DNA of 64,000 bases, taken from the NCBI RefSeq assembly GCF_030866805.1, contig NZ_CP133019.1, positions 2,728,001 through 2,792,000 on the forward strand. Reading direction: 5' to 3'. The notes beneath the pieces were generated by a model. That model saw only the letters and a program-made list of their open reading frames with translations, made no database searches and was not told the DNA's origin. This DNA comes from Microbacterium terrisoli. GTDB taxonomy: Bacteria > Actinomycetota > Actinomycetes > Actinomycetales > Microbacteriaceae. This document shows, piece by piece, positions 35,373 to 44,031 of this stretch; the stretch's first letter is position 1; the number at the start of each line of letters is the position of its first letter. Both the position numbers and the translations under genes were made by a program.

Positions 35373-36194
35373 TCAGCGTCCGTCGATCGCCTGCTCGAGT
35401 TGCGCGAACAGCACCGGCCCCGCCGCGATCGTGAGCGCGGTGCTCGGGCGCTGGCCCGGCAGTCCACCCACGACTCCACCCGCCTCTTCGACGAGCAACG
35501 CACCCGCGGCGTGGTCCCACGGTCGCAGGCCGCGCTCGAAGTAGCCGTCCAGCCGGCCGGCGGCGACGGCAGCAAGGTCGAGCGACGCCGATCCGATCCG
35601 GCGGATGTCGCGGGCCAGCGGCATGACTCGGCCCAGACGCGCCAGATCGCCCACGTGCGTGGCAGGGTCGTAGCCGAATCCGGTCGCCACGAGCGCGCCG
35701 GTATCGGTGGGCGCCTCGTTGACGGCAAGACGTCGCCGCGGGGCACCACCGGCCGTGGTCGGCGCGAACCATGCCCCGCCGCCGACCGTCGCGGTGAACA
35801 GCTCCTGCATCGCGGGCGCGTACACGACGCCGACCAACCCATGCCAGTGCTGCGGGTCGGGTTCCCCTTCGACGACGGCGATGCTGACGGCATATTCCGG
35901 GATGCCGTAGGCGTAGTTGACGGTTCCGTCGATCGGGTCGACGACCCACGTGAGGCCGCTCGTGCCCGCTTCGGCACCGGATTCCTCACCGAAGAAGCCG
36001 TCACCGGCGCGCTCCTGCGCGAGACGCCGTCGGATCAGAGCCTCGACCTCCCGGTCGGCGGCGGTCACGATGTCGGCCGCCGCGGATTTCGTCGCCGCGA
36101 TCTCCACTCCTTCACCGCGCCGCCGTCGGGCGAGCTCGCCCGCCTCGCGTGCCACATCGATGGCGAGCTGAACGAGATCGTCTGCCTGGGTCAT
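35373..36194 (-). CDS. suhB: Inositol monophosphatase family protein
   Basis: 273 aa. Metal-binding motifs of the family are intact: GFFGEESGAEAG near residue 67, WVVDPIDGTVNYAYG near residue 84 and LRPWDHAAGALLVEEAGG near residue 212. It hydrolyses a sugar or inositol monophosphate with Mg2+; inositol-1-phosphate, histidinol phosphate and fructose bisphosphate activities all occur in this fold, so the exact substrate is not decided. It is leaderless, and the start falls exactly 6 nt after TAGCGT. Confidence 0.88.
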   Translation of the reverse strand: MTQADDLVQLAIDVAREAGELARRRRGEGVEIAATKSAAADIVTAADREVEALIRRRLAQERAGDGFFGEESGAEAGTSGLTWVVDPIDGTVNYAYGIPEYAVSIAVVEGEPDPQHWHGLVGVVYAPAMQELFTATVGGGAWFAPTTAGGAPRRRLAVNEAPTDTGALVATGFGYDPATHVGDLARLGRVMPLARDIRRIGSASLDLAAVAAGRLDGYFERGLRPWDHAAGALLVEEAGGVVGGLPGQRPSTALTIAAGPVLFAQLEQAIDGR

Positions 36195-36200
36195 GCCTCC

Positions 36201-36206
36201 ACGCTA
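36201..36206 (-). promoter_or_regulatory. Leaderless -10 box of the inositol monophosphatase gene
   Basis: On the minus strand TAGCGT is followed by GGAGGC and then ATG. The GGAGG would fall inside the 6-nt discriminator and so is probably not used as a ribosome site if transcription starts at the A. Confidence 0.5.
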
Positions 36207-36234
36207 TCGACGCCGGAGGATGCCGCAACCGACC

Positions 36235-36269
36235 ACCGCCCGATCGCACGAGAAATGCGACCGGGCGGT
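36235..36269 (-). terminator. Hairpin terminator after the Pro-rich membrane protein gene
   Basis: ACCGCCCG-a-TCGCA (36235-36248) pairs with TGCGA-c-CGGGCGGT (36256-36269) around CGAGAAA, 17 nt past the stop of the minus-strand gene. Confidence 0.75.
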
Positions 36270-36285
36270 GCGGTACGAGACGGTT

Positions 36286-37299
36286 CTACGGCTGGGGTGC
36301 GGCCGGCGGCTCGGTCGGGGCCGGTGGCTGCTGCGGGCCCGCGCCCTCAGCGGGCATGGCGGGGGCCGGCCATCGCGGGTCGACCTGCGCGGGCTCCGGC
36401 AGAGGGGGCACCGGAGACACGGCCTGCGCGGGCGCCGATGGGGGGACGGGCGGCGCGGACGGCGGCGCGATGGCAGGAGCCGGCTCGGGCGCGGGCCACG
36501 CGGCCGCCTCGACGGGCGATGCAACGGCGGCCGGGGCCGGGGCCACCGACGGCTGCCCCGTGTAGTAGGCGTTCCAGTCCGGCTGCCCATCGGGCATGAC
36601 CGGCAACGGGGTGACGCGATCCGCGTAGGTCGGCCACCCTGCGGCGGGCGCAGCAGGCCGCGGCTGCTGCCCGCGCGGGGCGAGCAGCGCGTTGACCAGA
36701 GGCACGAGCGCGGTGCCGACCGCGGCCAGGATGGTCACGGCCACCGTCAGTCGCCAGTACAGGTCGTGGAAGCGGACCCATTCGCTCAGCATGAGAGGGA
36801 AGACGAGCATGAGGGCCAGCAGGCCCACCAGGATGACCGTGATCCAGAACATGGCCGTCGTGAACGTCGTCGCGTGCCGCTGCCAGGCCTTCATGAACAG
36901 ACGCACGTGCAGCACCGCCAGCTGCAGGATCAGCACGATCAGCAGGAAGGACATGAAGCGCGACGCGCCGTCGGATGGGCGGAACTCAGGGAACGGCATC
37001 CAGATCATCACGGCGCCGATCAGCAGCGTCACCACCCACACGACCATGCTGGTCAGCGCGAACCAGACCGGGCGGCGCGGTGCAAGGTACGTGTCCATCA
37101 GCGCCACACCGGCGAAGGCGACCATCAGCACAATGGTCAGGAACGCCCGCGGCACGATGCCGTTCGCCGTGCCGACCAGCACCATGACCACGCACACGAT
37201 CGCGGCGGCGATCAGCGCACCGATGGCGACCCAGATCGCCGCCCGCAGGATCTTTGAAGTGGACGCATCACCAGGTTGCGTCTCAGGGGGCACGATCAT
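36286..37299 (-). CDS. Multi-pass membrane protein with Pro/Ala-rich tail, unknown function
   Basis: 337 aa. Residues 15-200 hold about six hydrophobic helices (ILRAAIWVAIGALIAAAIVC, AFLTIVLMVAFAGVALMDTY, LTSMVVWVVTLLIGAVMIWM and others). Residues 200-337 are a Pro/Ala-rich, apparently disordered tail, probably cytoplasmic. No family was recognised. GAGAGGA lies 6 nt before ATG 37299. Longer open frames upstream overlap the divergent promoter region and are unlikely. It is transcribed away from the sugar ABC operon. Confidence 0.7.
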   Translation of the reverse strand: MIVPPETQPGDASTSKILRAAIWVAIGALIAAAIVCVVMVLVGTANGIVPRAFLTIVLMVAFAGVALMDTYLAPRRPVWFALTSMVVWVVTLLIGAVMIWMPFPEFRPSDGASRFMSFLLIVLILQLAVLHVRLFMKAWQRHATTFTTAMFWITVILVGLLALMLVFPLMLSEWVRFHDLYWRLTVAVTILAAVGTALVPLVNALLAPRGQQPRPAAPAAGWPTYADRVTPLPVMPDGQPDWNAYYTGQPSVAPAPAAVASPVEAAAWPAPEPAPAIAPPSAPPVPPSAPAQAVSPVPPLPEPAQVDPRWPAPAMPAEGAGPQQPPAPTEPPAAPQP

Positions 37300-37586
37300 G
37301 GACGTCCTCTCGTCGGCGGGGCAGGCCCGCAGTTCCATCCTGACATGCGAGCCCTCTCGCACGTGAGCTTTCCCGACAAGCTGTGGATGGATGCCGCGGG
37401 CCACCCGATCCTGGGCATCGAATACGTGCGAGCTATGCATCGCGCCCGCAACCTGTGAAGACAGGCCGGTGCACGCGCCGCTGCGTACGCTCAAGACGTG
37501 CGCCGCAACGCCTCCTGCTTGCGCACGAGACGCGTCTGGCTTCTCGCCCGTCCGGCACACGCAACTGAACACGAGGAGGCGTACTC

Positions 37587-38957
37587 ATGTCGAACCGTTC
37601 TGTCCCGCGCATCTCCGGTGGCAGCCCGCGGCGCCGGCGGATCACCCAGGCGGCGGGAATAGCCCTCACCGCGCTGACCGCGGTCGGGTTGGCCGCGTGC
37701 AGTTCAGGCTCCCCCGGCGGCGGTTCCACCCCGGCGGGCAGCGCGACACCTCCGGGCAATGCGGCATCCGGCACGATCAGCTGGTGGGCGAGCCCCATCA
37801 CCACCAGCGGCACCGATCCGCGCACCGTGCTGATCAGCGCCTTCGAGAAGGCCTACCCGAACATCAAGGTCAACCTGGTGTCGGCTCCGAACGACACCGA
37901 CACCAACCGCGCGACCTTGACGACGCAGATCTCCGGCGGCGGCGGCCCTGACGTCTACATGGGCGACGTCATCTGGCCCGCGCAGTTCGGCGCGCACCAG
38001 CTGGCCGTTCCACTCTCGCAGTACCTGCCCAAGAGCTACTGGGACACGTTCGCCCAGGGTCTCGTGCAAGGCGCGACATACAAGAATCAGGTGTACGGCG
38101 CCCCGTTCTTCGAGGACCAGGGGTTCCTCTACTACCGCAAAGACCTGCTGCAGAAATACAACCTCCCGGTGCCGACCACGTGGGAGCAGCTGGTCACCGA
38201 CGCCAAGAAGGTGCAGTCCGCCGGTGCCGTCAAGGACGGCTACGTGTTCCAGGGCGCGAACTACGAGGGTGCGACGTGCAACTTCATGGAGTTCCTCGCC
38301 GACGCCGGCGGCACGGTGCTCAACTCCGACCAGACGAAATCCACCCTCGACGGCGCTGCAGCCGACAAGGCGCTCAGCTTCGAGCAGTCGCTGGTGACCT
38401 CGGGGGTCTCGCCGAAGGCCGAGTCCACCTACCAGGAGACCCAGTCGATGAACGCGTTCGCGGCCGGTGACTCCCTGTTCCTGCGCAATTGGGACTACGC
38501 GTACGGGCAGTCCCAAGCCGCGCCCTCCAAGGTGATCGGCAAGGTCGGAGTGGCGCCCATGCCGACCTTCAGCGGGCAGCCGACCCCCGGCTATTCGAAC
38601 ATCGGCGGATGGAACCTGTACGTCAACCCGCACAGCAAGAACATCGCCGCCGACCTCACGTTCATCAAGTGGATGACGGGCAACGACGCGCAGACGACGC
38701 TGGCCACGCAGTTCAGCGAGATCCCCACGAACGCCACCGTGCGCGCGTCGGCCGACGTCAAGAAGGCCAACCCGGTGCTGGCGATCGTCTCTGAGACCAA
38801 GCTCGTGCCGCGGCCCGCGCAGACGCCGGACTACCCGCAGGTCAGCCAGGCGATCTACACGGCGGTCAACGGCGTGCTCGCCGGCTCCGCGCAGCCGAAG
38901 GCGGCCATCACCAAAGCCAGCGGCCAGATCAACAGTGCCCTGAGCGGCGGGCTGTAA
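37587..38957 (+). CDS. Sugar ABC transporter substrate-binding lipoprotein (family 1)
   Basis: 456 aa. A Tat-like or Sec lipoprotein signal (RRRRITQAAGIALTALTAVG then LAACSS) is followed by the MalE/UgpB-like fold: ISWWASPITTSGTDPRTVLI, GGGGPDVYMGDVIWPAQFGA, YGAPFFEDQGFLYYRKDLLQ and GWNLYVNPHSKNIAADLTFI. The ligand is probably an oligosaccharide or sugar derivative. AGGAGG lies 8 nt before the ATG. The two permease genes follow directly; no ATPase is encoded nearby, so a shared MsiK-type ATPase elsewhere is expected. Confidence 0.9.
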   Translation: MSNRSVPRISGGSPRRRRITQAAGIALTALTAVGLAACSSGSPGGGSTPAGSATPPGNAASGTISWWASPITTSGTDPRTVLISAFEKAYPNIKVNLVSAPNDTDTNRATLTTQISGGGGPDVYMGDVIWPAQFGAHQLAVPLSQYLPKSYWDTFAQGLVQGATYKNQVYGAPFFEDQGFLYYRKDLLQKYNLPVPTTWEQLVTDAKKVQSAGAVKDGYVFQGANYEGATCNFMEFLADAGGTVLNSDQTKSTLDGAAADKALSFEQSLVTSGVSPKAESTYQETQSMNAFAAGDSLFLRNWDYAYGQSQAAPSKVIGKVGVAPMPTFSGQPTPGYSNIGGWNLYVNPHSKNIAADLTFIKWMTGNDAQTTLATQFSEIPTNATVRASADVKKANPVLAIVSETKLVPRPAQTPDYPQVSQAIYTAVNGVLAGSAQPKAAITKASGQINSALSGGL

Positions 38958-39040
38958 CCGGCAGACGCGGCCGCGGCGCCGGGATGCGGCATCCATCGGC
39001 GTCGCGGTCGCCCCATCGATCGCGGGTTCGAGGAGGCACC

Positions 39041-40000
39041 GTGACGAGCATTCGGGTGGCCGCCGCGCCGCGCGCGGCGCTGGGGTCACGTCCGCCGCGC
39101 CCACGACAGAACGCGCTGCAGCGCGCGATGACCCGCATGGGCTGGGCCTTCTCGGCGCCGGGGCTGTTCGTGATCGCCGCCGTGACGCTCTTTCCGGTCG
39201 CGTTCTCGGTGGTGATGAGCTTCAGCAACGTGGACGTGCTGGGCAGCGGATTCCAGATCGACGGTTTCACCCTCGGCAACTACAAGACGATCTTCACCGC
39301 TTCGATCTGGCAGTACGCACTTGTGTTCACGATCGGCTACACGATCGTCACCGTCATCGTCGAACTCGTGCTCGGGGTGCTCATCGCCCTTGTGCTCGAG
39401 CGGTTGGAGGGCATCCGCGGCTGGATGATGGCGATCCTGCTGATCCCTTGGTCGCTGATCACGGTGATCTCGGCGACCCTGTGGGATTACATCTACGATC
39501 CGACCGCGGGCATCGCCGACTGGATCTTCCAGCAGCTGGGCTGGGGGTCGCCGGTGATCTTGGGCACCCCGACCTCGGCGATCATCGCGATGATGGTCGC
39601 CGACATCTGGAAGACCACGCCGTTCGTGGCGATCATCGTGCTGGCGGGGCTGGTGATGATCCCCGGCGACCTGTACGAGGCTGCCGAGATGGACGGCGCG
39701 AGCGGCTGGCAGCTGTTCTGGAAGATCACACTGCCGCTGCTGCGTCCGACCATCGCCCTGGCGGTGCTGTTTCGCATCCTGCAGGCGTTCGGGCTTTTCG
39801 ACCTGCCGTTCGTGCTGACCCAGGGCGGGCCGCAGAACGCGACCACGTCGCTGGCGATCCTCGGCTACCAGGCGATGTTCACAGATCTGAAGTTCGGTCC
39901 GGGGGCGGCGGTCGCGGTGACCACTGCCGCGCTCGTGGTGATCGGATGCCTCGTCTTCTTGAAGGTGTTCCGCGCGCAGGTTTCCGAGACGGAGGACTGA
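39041..40000 (+). CDS. Sugar ABC transporter permease, MalF type
   Basis: 319 aa with six membrane helices. The EAA loop YEAAEMDGASGWQLFWKITL near residue 215 is intact, followed by LLRPTIALAVLFRILQAFGL. The start is GTG 39041, 4 nt after AGGAGG; an in-frame upstream extension has no ribosome site. It is 83 nt after the binding-protein gene and 1 nt before the partner permease. Confidence 0.93.
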   Translation: MTSIRVAAAPRAALGSRPPRPRQNALQRAMTRMGWAFSAPGLFVIAAVTLFPVAFSVVMSFSNVDVLGSGFQIDGFTLGNYKTIFTASIWQYALVFTIGYTIVTVIVELVLGVLIALVLERLEGIRGWMMAILLIPWSLITVISATLWDYIYDPTAGIADWIFQQLGWGSPVILGTPTSAIIAMMVADIWKTTPFVAIIVLAGLVMIPGDLYEAAEMDGASGWQLFWKITLPLLRPTIALAVLFRILQAFGLFDLPFVLTQGGPQNATTSLAILGYQAMFTDLKFGPGAAVAVTTAALVVIGCLVFLKVFRAQVSETED

Positions 40001-40001
40001 C

Positions 40002-40835
40002 ATGCGTCGGCGATCGACCCGGGCCCGGTGGGGGCTGGCGATCAGCACCGCCCTGGTCGCCGTGTTCGTGCTGGCGCCGATCTACTGGATGGTCGCGACC
40101 AGCTTCAAGACCGCCGCCAATGCGTCGGCCCAACCGCCGCAGCTGTTCCCCGATCCGGTCAGCGTGGAGAACTACGGCATCGCGTTCGTCGACCACGGAT
40201 TCGGGCAGTACATCCTGAACTCGCTGGTCGTCTCGGTCGCCGCCACCGTGCTGGTGCTGGTGCTGGGCACGCTCGCCGGCTATGCGCTGGGCCGGGCCAA
40301 GATGCGCGGCACGTTCACGATCCTCGTCATCCTGCTCGTGCTCTCGGTGTTCCCCGTCATCGCGCTGATCGCGCCCCTGTATCTCATGATGCGCACGATC
40401 GGGTGGCTCAACAGCTACCAGGCGCTGATCATCCCGTACACCGCGCTGAACCTGCCGTTCGCGATCTGGATCCTGCGCAACTACTTCATCGGCGTGCCCA
40501 AAGAGATGGAAGAGACGGCCCGAATCGACGGCGCGTCACCCCTGCGCACCGTCTGGTCGGTGGTGCTGCCGATGGCGCTGCCGGGCGTGTTCACCGCCGG
40601 GATCTTCGCGTTCACCGCCTGCTGGACCGAGTTCCTCATGGCGCTCTCGTTCAACAGCGCCAACGAGTTCCGCACGATCCCGGTCGGCATCGCCCTGTTC
40701 GGCAACGCGCACATCACCCCGTTCGGCGCGATCTTCGCCGCAAGCACGGTCGCCGTCATCCCGATCGCGATCCTCGTGCTCGTGTTCAAGCGCTCGGTCG
40801 TGTCGGGCCTCACCTCGGGCGCGATCAAGGGGTGA
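40002..40835 (+). CDS. Sugar ABC transporter permease, MalG type
   Basis: 277 aa with six membrane helices. The EAA loop is MEETARIDGASPLRTVWSVV near residue 168, and the periplasmic N-terminal loop has the MalG-typical SFKTAANASAQPPQLFPDPV. It completes the three-gene importer and converges on the GntR/FCD regulator gene 46 nt away with no clear terminator between. Confidence 0.93.
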   Translation: MRRRSTRARWGLAISTALVAVFVLAPIYWMVATSFKTAANASAQPPQLFPDPVSVENYGIAFVDHGFGQYILNSLVVSVAATVLVLVLGTLAGYALGRAKMRGTFTILVILLVLSVFPVIALIAPLYLMMRTIGWLNSYQALIIPYTALNLPFAIWILRNYFIGVPKEMEETARIDGASPLRTVWSVVLPMALPGVFTAGIFAFTACWTEFLMALSFNSANEFRTIPVGIALFGNAHITPFGAIFAASTVAVIPIAILVLVFKRSVVSGLTSGAIKG

Positions 40836-40880
40836 GGATGCCGCGGCCCGGACATGCGTGCGCGCCGGGTCGGCCCCGGC

Positions 40881-41621
40881 TCACCGATCGGCGGCGCCGC
40901 CCACGTACATCGTGTGATGCAGCACCTGGACGTGCGCACGCATGTGATCGACGGCTGCGACCGGATCGTGTGCGCGGATGGCGTCGACGATGCGCACATG
41001 ATCTTCATTCGCGCGGTGCAGCCGGTCGATCGGATACGGGATGAAGTACGCATACAGGTCGGACAGCACCTGGCGGTAGGGCCCCATCGCCCACTCGAGC
41101 CCTGCGGCCTCGGCCACGCGCAGGTGGAACCGCTCGTCGGCGCGGTGATAGGCACTCCAGTCTGCGGCGCCGGATGCCTCGGCCACCCGCTCTGCCAGCG
41201 CTGCGATGTCGTCATCGGTGGCCGAGACCGCGGCATGATGCACGAGGGCGCACTCGAGCAGGGTCCGCACATCGATGAGGCGATGCACTTCGACGGCGTC
41301 CTGCCGGTAGGCCTCGGCGGCCCGGTCGGGAACGGCACCGTGTCGGCCGGTGGCGAAGGTGCCGCCGCTGCGTCCTCGGCGGCGCTCGACCAGCCCGTCC
41401 TCGGCCATCGATTCGAGAGCGCGGCGGACCGTCATCTCACTGACATCCAGCGCTGCCGCGATCTCGGCGTCACGGGGCAGCCGCTCACCTGTGCCGATGA
41501 GGTCGAGCTCGACGGCGAGGGCGATGCGTGCCCGCACCGTGTCAGACGCCGAGAGCCTCGTGATCCCCGTCAGCTCCGGGTCGTGAAGGGCTCCGCGCGT
41601 CGCTTCGCCTGCGCTGGACAT
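40881..41621 (-). CDS. GntR-family regulator, FadR/FCD subfamily
   Basis: 246 aa. The winged helix at residues 25-95 (LPRDAEIAAALDVSEMTVRR, MAEDGLVERRRGRSGGTFAT) is followed by the all-helical FCD ligand domain, with its metal-site residues in RLIDVRTLLECALVHHAAV, HRADERFHLRVAEAAG and VDHMRAHVQVLHHTMYVGG. Its gene diverges from the nitrilase-APC-nitrilase operon across a 21-bp palindrome, and converges on the sugar transporter. It most likely represses the nitrilase operon. The ligand is unknown, probably a carboxylic acid. It is leaderless. Confidence 0.88.
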   Translation of the reverse strand: MSSAGEATRGALHDPELTGITRLSASDTVRARIALAVELDLIGTGERLPRDAEIAAALDVSEMTVRRALESMAEDGLVERRRGRSGGTFATGRHGAVPDRAAEAYRQDAVEVHRLIDVRTLLECALVHHAAVSATDDDIAALAERVAEASGAADWSAYHRADERFHLRVAEAAGLEWAMGPYRQVLSDLYAYFIPYPIDRLHRANEDHVRIVDAIRAHDPVAAVDHMRAHVQVLHHTMYVGGAADR

Positions 41622-41627
41622 GTCACC

Positions 41628-41633
41628 ACCTTA
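41628..41633 (-). promoter_or_regulatory. Leaderless -10 box of the GntR/FCD regulator
   Basis: On the minus strand TAAGGT is followed by GGTGAC and the ATG at 41621. Its -35 region falls inside the 21-bp palindrome at 41650-41670. Confidence 0.55.
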
Positions 41634-41649
41634 TCGAGGGGCTAGACAT

Positions 41650-41670
41650 AATCGATCATTATGATCTATT
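41650..41670. promoter_or_regulatory. 21-bp near-perfect palindrome, candidate GntR operator
   Basis: AATCGATCATTATGATCTATT has core ATCAT-T-ATGAT and one mismatched pair of flanking bases. It is the only strongly A/T-rich stretch for kilobases around and lies centrally in the divergent gap, so one bound dimer could control both the regulator and the nitrilase operon. Confidence 0.7.
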
Positions 41671-41682
41671 TTGTACAGAGCA

Positions 41683-41702
41683 GATCCGAGATGCCTCGGA
41701 TC
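41683..41702 (+). promoter_or_regulatory. 8-bp hairpin in the leader of the nitrilase operon
   Basis: GATCCGAG-ATGC-CTCGGATC is a perfect stem with a four-base loop, ending 7 nt before the AAGGAGG of the first nitrilase gene. It may modulate translation or mRNA stability. Confidence 0.5.
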
Positions 41703-41721
41703 CCATGACAAGGAGGTCCTC

Positions 41722-42600
41722 GTGACCCGCACGATCGCCATCGCGGCCGTCCAGGCCGCTCCCCTTGCGATCGGCGCGCCGCTGGACGGTTTCGCGGCAG
41801 ACGTGCGTGCGCACCGGGATGTCGGCGCCGACCTGGTCGTGTACCCCGAGCTGCACCTGTTCAGCGCAGACTCGTGGCCGGCCGAAGAGCGCAATGAGCG
41901 CCTGCGCGCAGCATCCATCCCTCTGGACGGTCCGTTCGTGGACGAACTGCGCGACATCGCGCGTGGCGCCGGTGTCTGGCTCATCCCCGGGAGCGTCTGC
42001 GAAGAGGGCGCGGACGGAGAGCTGTTCAACACGGCGCTGGCCATTGCGCCCGACGGCACGCTGACCGCCTCGTACCGCAAGATCTTCCCGTGGCGGCCCT
42101 TCGAGCCGTATGACCCCGGCGACCGATTCGTCACGTATGGACTCGACGACGGCACCGTGGGCCTGTCGATCTGCTACGACGCGTGGTTCCCCGAAGTCAC
42201 CCGCCACCTGGCATGGATGGGCGCGGACGTCGTGGCCAACATCGTGAAGACCACCACCCCCGATCGCGCGCAGGAGCTCGTGCTCGCGCAGGCAAACTCC
42301 ATCGTGAACCAGACCTTCACCGTGAGCGTCAACTGCGCAGGCCCCATCGGCCGTGGCCAGAGCATCGTCGTCGACCCCGAAGGAGCAATCCTCGCCCAGG
42401 CCGGCGTCGACCCCGAGACCCTCTTCGTGACCCTGGATCTGGATGAGGTCGCCCGGGTGCGCGCACACGGCACCGCCGGCAGCAACCGCATGTGGTCGCA
42501 GTTCCTGCCCACCGACCACGCACTCGACCTGCCCCTCTACGAGGGACGCATAGACCCGCACCGGTGGGAGCCCCAGAGCACCACCGGCTCACAGAAATAG
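41722..42600 (+). CDS. Carbon-nitrogen hydrolase (nitrilase superfamily), first copy
   Basis: 292 aa. The Glu-Lys-Cys catalytic triad is intact: Glu in LVVYPELHLFS near residue 45, Lys in ASYRKIFPWRPFEPYD near residue 121, and Cys in LSICYDAWFPEVTR near residue 156. It hydrolyses an amide, carbamoyl or nitrile C-N bond. The WRPFEPYDPG segment resembles aliphatic/omega-amidase branches, but specificity is not readable. GTG start, 5 nt after AAGGAGG. First gene of an operon with an amino-acid-type permease and a second nitrilase. Confidence 0.88.
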   Translation: MTRTIAIAAVQAAPLAIGAPLDGFAADVRAHRDVGADLVVYPELHLFSADSWPAEERNERLRAASIPLDGPFVDELRDIARGAGVWLIPGSVCEEGADGELFNTALAIAPDGTLTASYRKIFPWRPFEPYDPGDRFVTYGLDDGTVGLSICYDAWFPEVTRHLAWMGADVVANIVKTTTPDRAQELVLAQANSIVNQTFTVSVNCAGPIGRGQSIVVDPEGAILAQAGVDPETLFVTLDLDEVARVRAHGTAGSNRMWSQFLPTDHALDLPLYEGRIDPHRWEPQSTTGSQK

Positions 42601-42641
42601 CAGCACCAGAACAGCAGTCCCGCACCCGACAGGAGACGACG

Positions 42642-44027
42642 ATGTCCACCCCCCAACCCCACCTCACCCGATCACTCGGGCTCACCTCGCTGGTCCTGTT
42701 CGGACTGGCCTACATGACGCCGCTCATCGTGCTCGGCATCTTCGGCGTCGTCGCCGAGACGACCGGCGGCGCCAGCGCGTCGGCGTATCTGGTCGCCCTC
42801 GTCGCGATGCTGTTCACCGCGTCCAGCTACGGACGCATGGCCGCGGCCTACCCCGTCGCCGGTTCGGCCTATTCCTATGTGCGCCGCACGATCGACTCCC
42901 GGGTCGGATTCCTCGTGGGCTGGGCGGTGCTGCTGGATTACATGTTCCTGCCGATGGTCATCTGGCTGATCGGCGGGGCATATCTTCAAGCAGAATTCCC
43001 GACTGTTCCCGGCTGGGTGTGGATCGTGGCATTCGTGCTCATCACGACCATCCTCAACATCCTCGGCATCAAGGTCGCCGACCGCACCAACTACATCATG
43101 ATGTCGTTCCAGGTGCTGGTCATCATCGTCTTCGTGGCCCTCTCGATCGGGTCGGTGGTCAGCCAGCAGGGTCCCGGCGGCCTGCTGAGCGTGAACCCGT
43201 TCGCGAACTCCACCTCGAACTTCGCGATGGTCTCGGCCGGCGCTGCGATCGCGGCGTATTCGTTCCTCGGGTTCGACGCCGTGACCACGTTCACCGAGGA
43301 GACGAAGAACCCGACCCGCACGGTTCCGCGCGCGATCATGCTGATCGCCCTCATCGGCGGCGGCGTCTTCATCCTCGTCTCGTACACCACACAGCTCGTC
43401 CACCCGGGAGGCCAGTTCACGGATGCCTCGTCGGCGGCTTTCGAGATCGCAATGACCATCGGCGGCAACGTCTTCGGCGCGATCTTCCTCGCCGGTCTGG
43501 TCATCGCCCAGTTCGCGTCGGGACTTGCCGCGCAGGCATCGGCGTCTCGTCTGCTGTACGCGATGGGACGCGATGGGGCGCTCCCCCGGAGGATCTTCGG
43601 TGAGGTCAGCAAGCGGTTCCGCTCGCCGGTGTTCAACATCGTGCTCATCGGCGTCGTGGGGCTGGCCGCGGTGTTCCTGGATGTCGCCACATCGACGTCG
43701 TTCATCAACTTCGGCGCGTTCACCGCCTTCACAATGGTCAACATCTCCGTCATCGTGTACTACGTGAAAGAGCACCGGAACGGACGCAGGCTCAACCCGA
43801 TCGTGTACGTCGTGGTGCCCGCCATCGGCGCGATCATCACGGCGTATCTGCTGACCAAGCTCGACTCGAACGCCATCGTCCTGGGCCTGAGCTGGCTGGC
43901 GGTCGGAATCGTCGTGCTCGCCGTGATCACGAAGGGCTTCCGCAAGCTTCCGCCGGAGCTGACCTATGAGCAGGATGAGGATCCGACCGTCGCCGCCTCA
44001 CCATCCACCGTGCCGGTCGCCGAGTAG
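42642..44027 (+). CDS. APC-superfamily amino acid/amine permease
   Basis: 461 aa with about twelve membrane helices. The APC signature in the first helix is LVLFGLAYMTPLIVLGIFGV, with AYPVAGSAYSYVRRTIDSRV near residue 70 and SFLGFDAVTTFTEETKNPTR near residue 205 typical of PuuP/YifK-like transporters of amines and amino acids. It presumably imports the substrate that the flanking nitrilases hydrolyse. AGGAG lies 6 nt before the ATG, and the spacing to the next gene is 4 nt. Confidence 0.9.
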   Translation: MSTPQPHLTRSLGLTSLVLFGLAYMTPLIVLGIFGVVAETTGGASASAYLVALVAMLFTASSYGRMAAAYPVAGSAYSYVRRTIDSRVGFLVGWAVLLDYMFLPMVIWLIGGAYLQAEFPTVPGWVWIVAFVLITTILNILGIKVADRTNYIMMSFQVLVIIVFVALSIGSVVSQQGPGGLLSVNPFANSTSNFAMVSAGAAIAAYSFLGFDAVTTFTEETKNPTRTVPRAIMLIALIGGGVFILVSYTTQLVHPGGQFTDASSAAFEIAMTIGGNVFGAIFLAGLVIAQFASGLAAQASASRLLYAMGRDGALPRRIFGEVSKRFRSPVFNIVLIGVVGLAAVFLDVATSTSFINFGAFTAFTMVNISVIVYYVKEHRNGRRLNPIVYVVVPAIGAIITAYLLTKLDSNAIVLGLSWLAVGIVVLAVITKGFRKLPPELTYEQDEDPTVAASPSTVPVAE

Positions 44028-44031
44028 GATC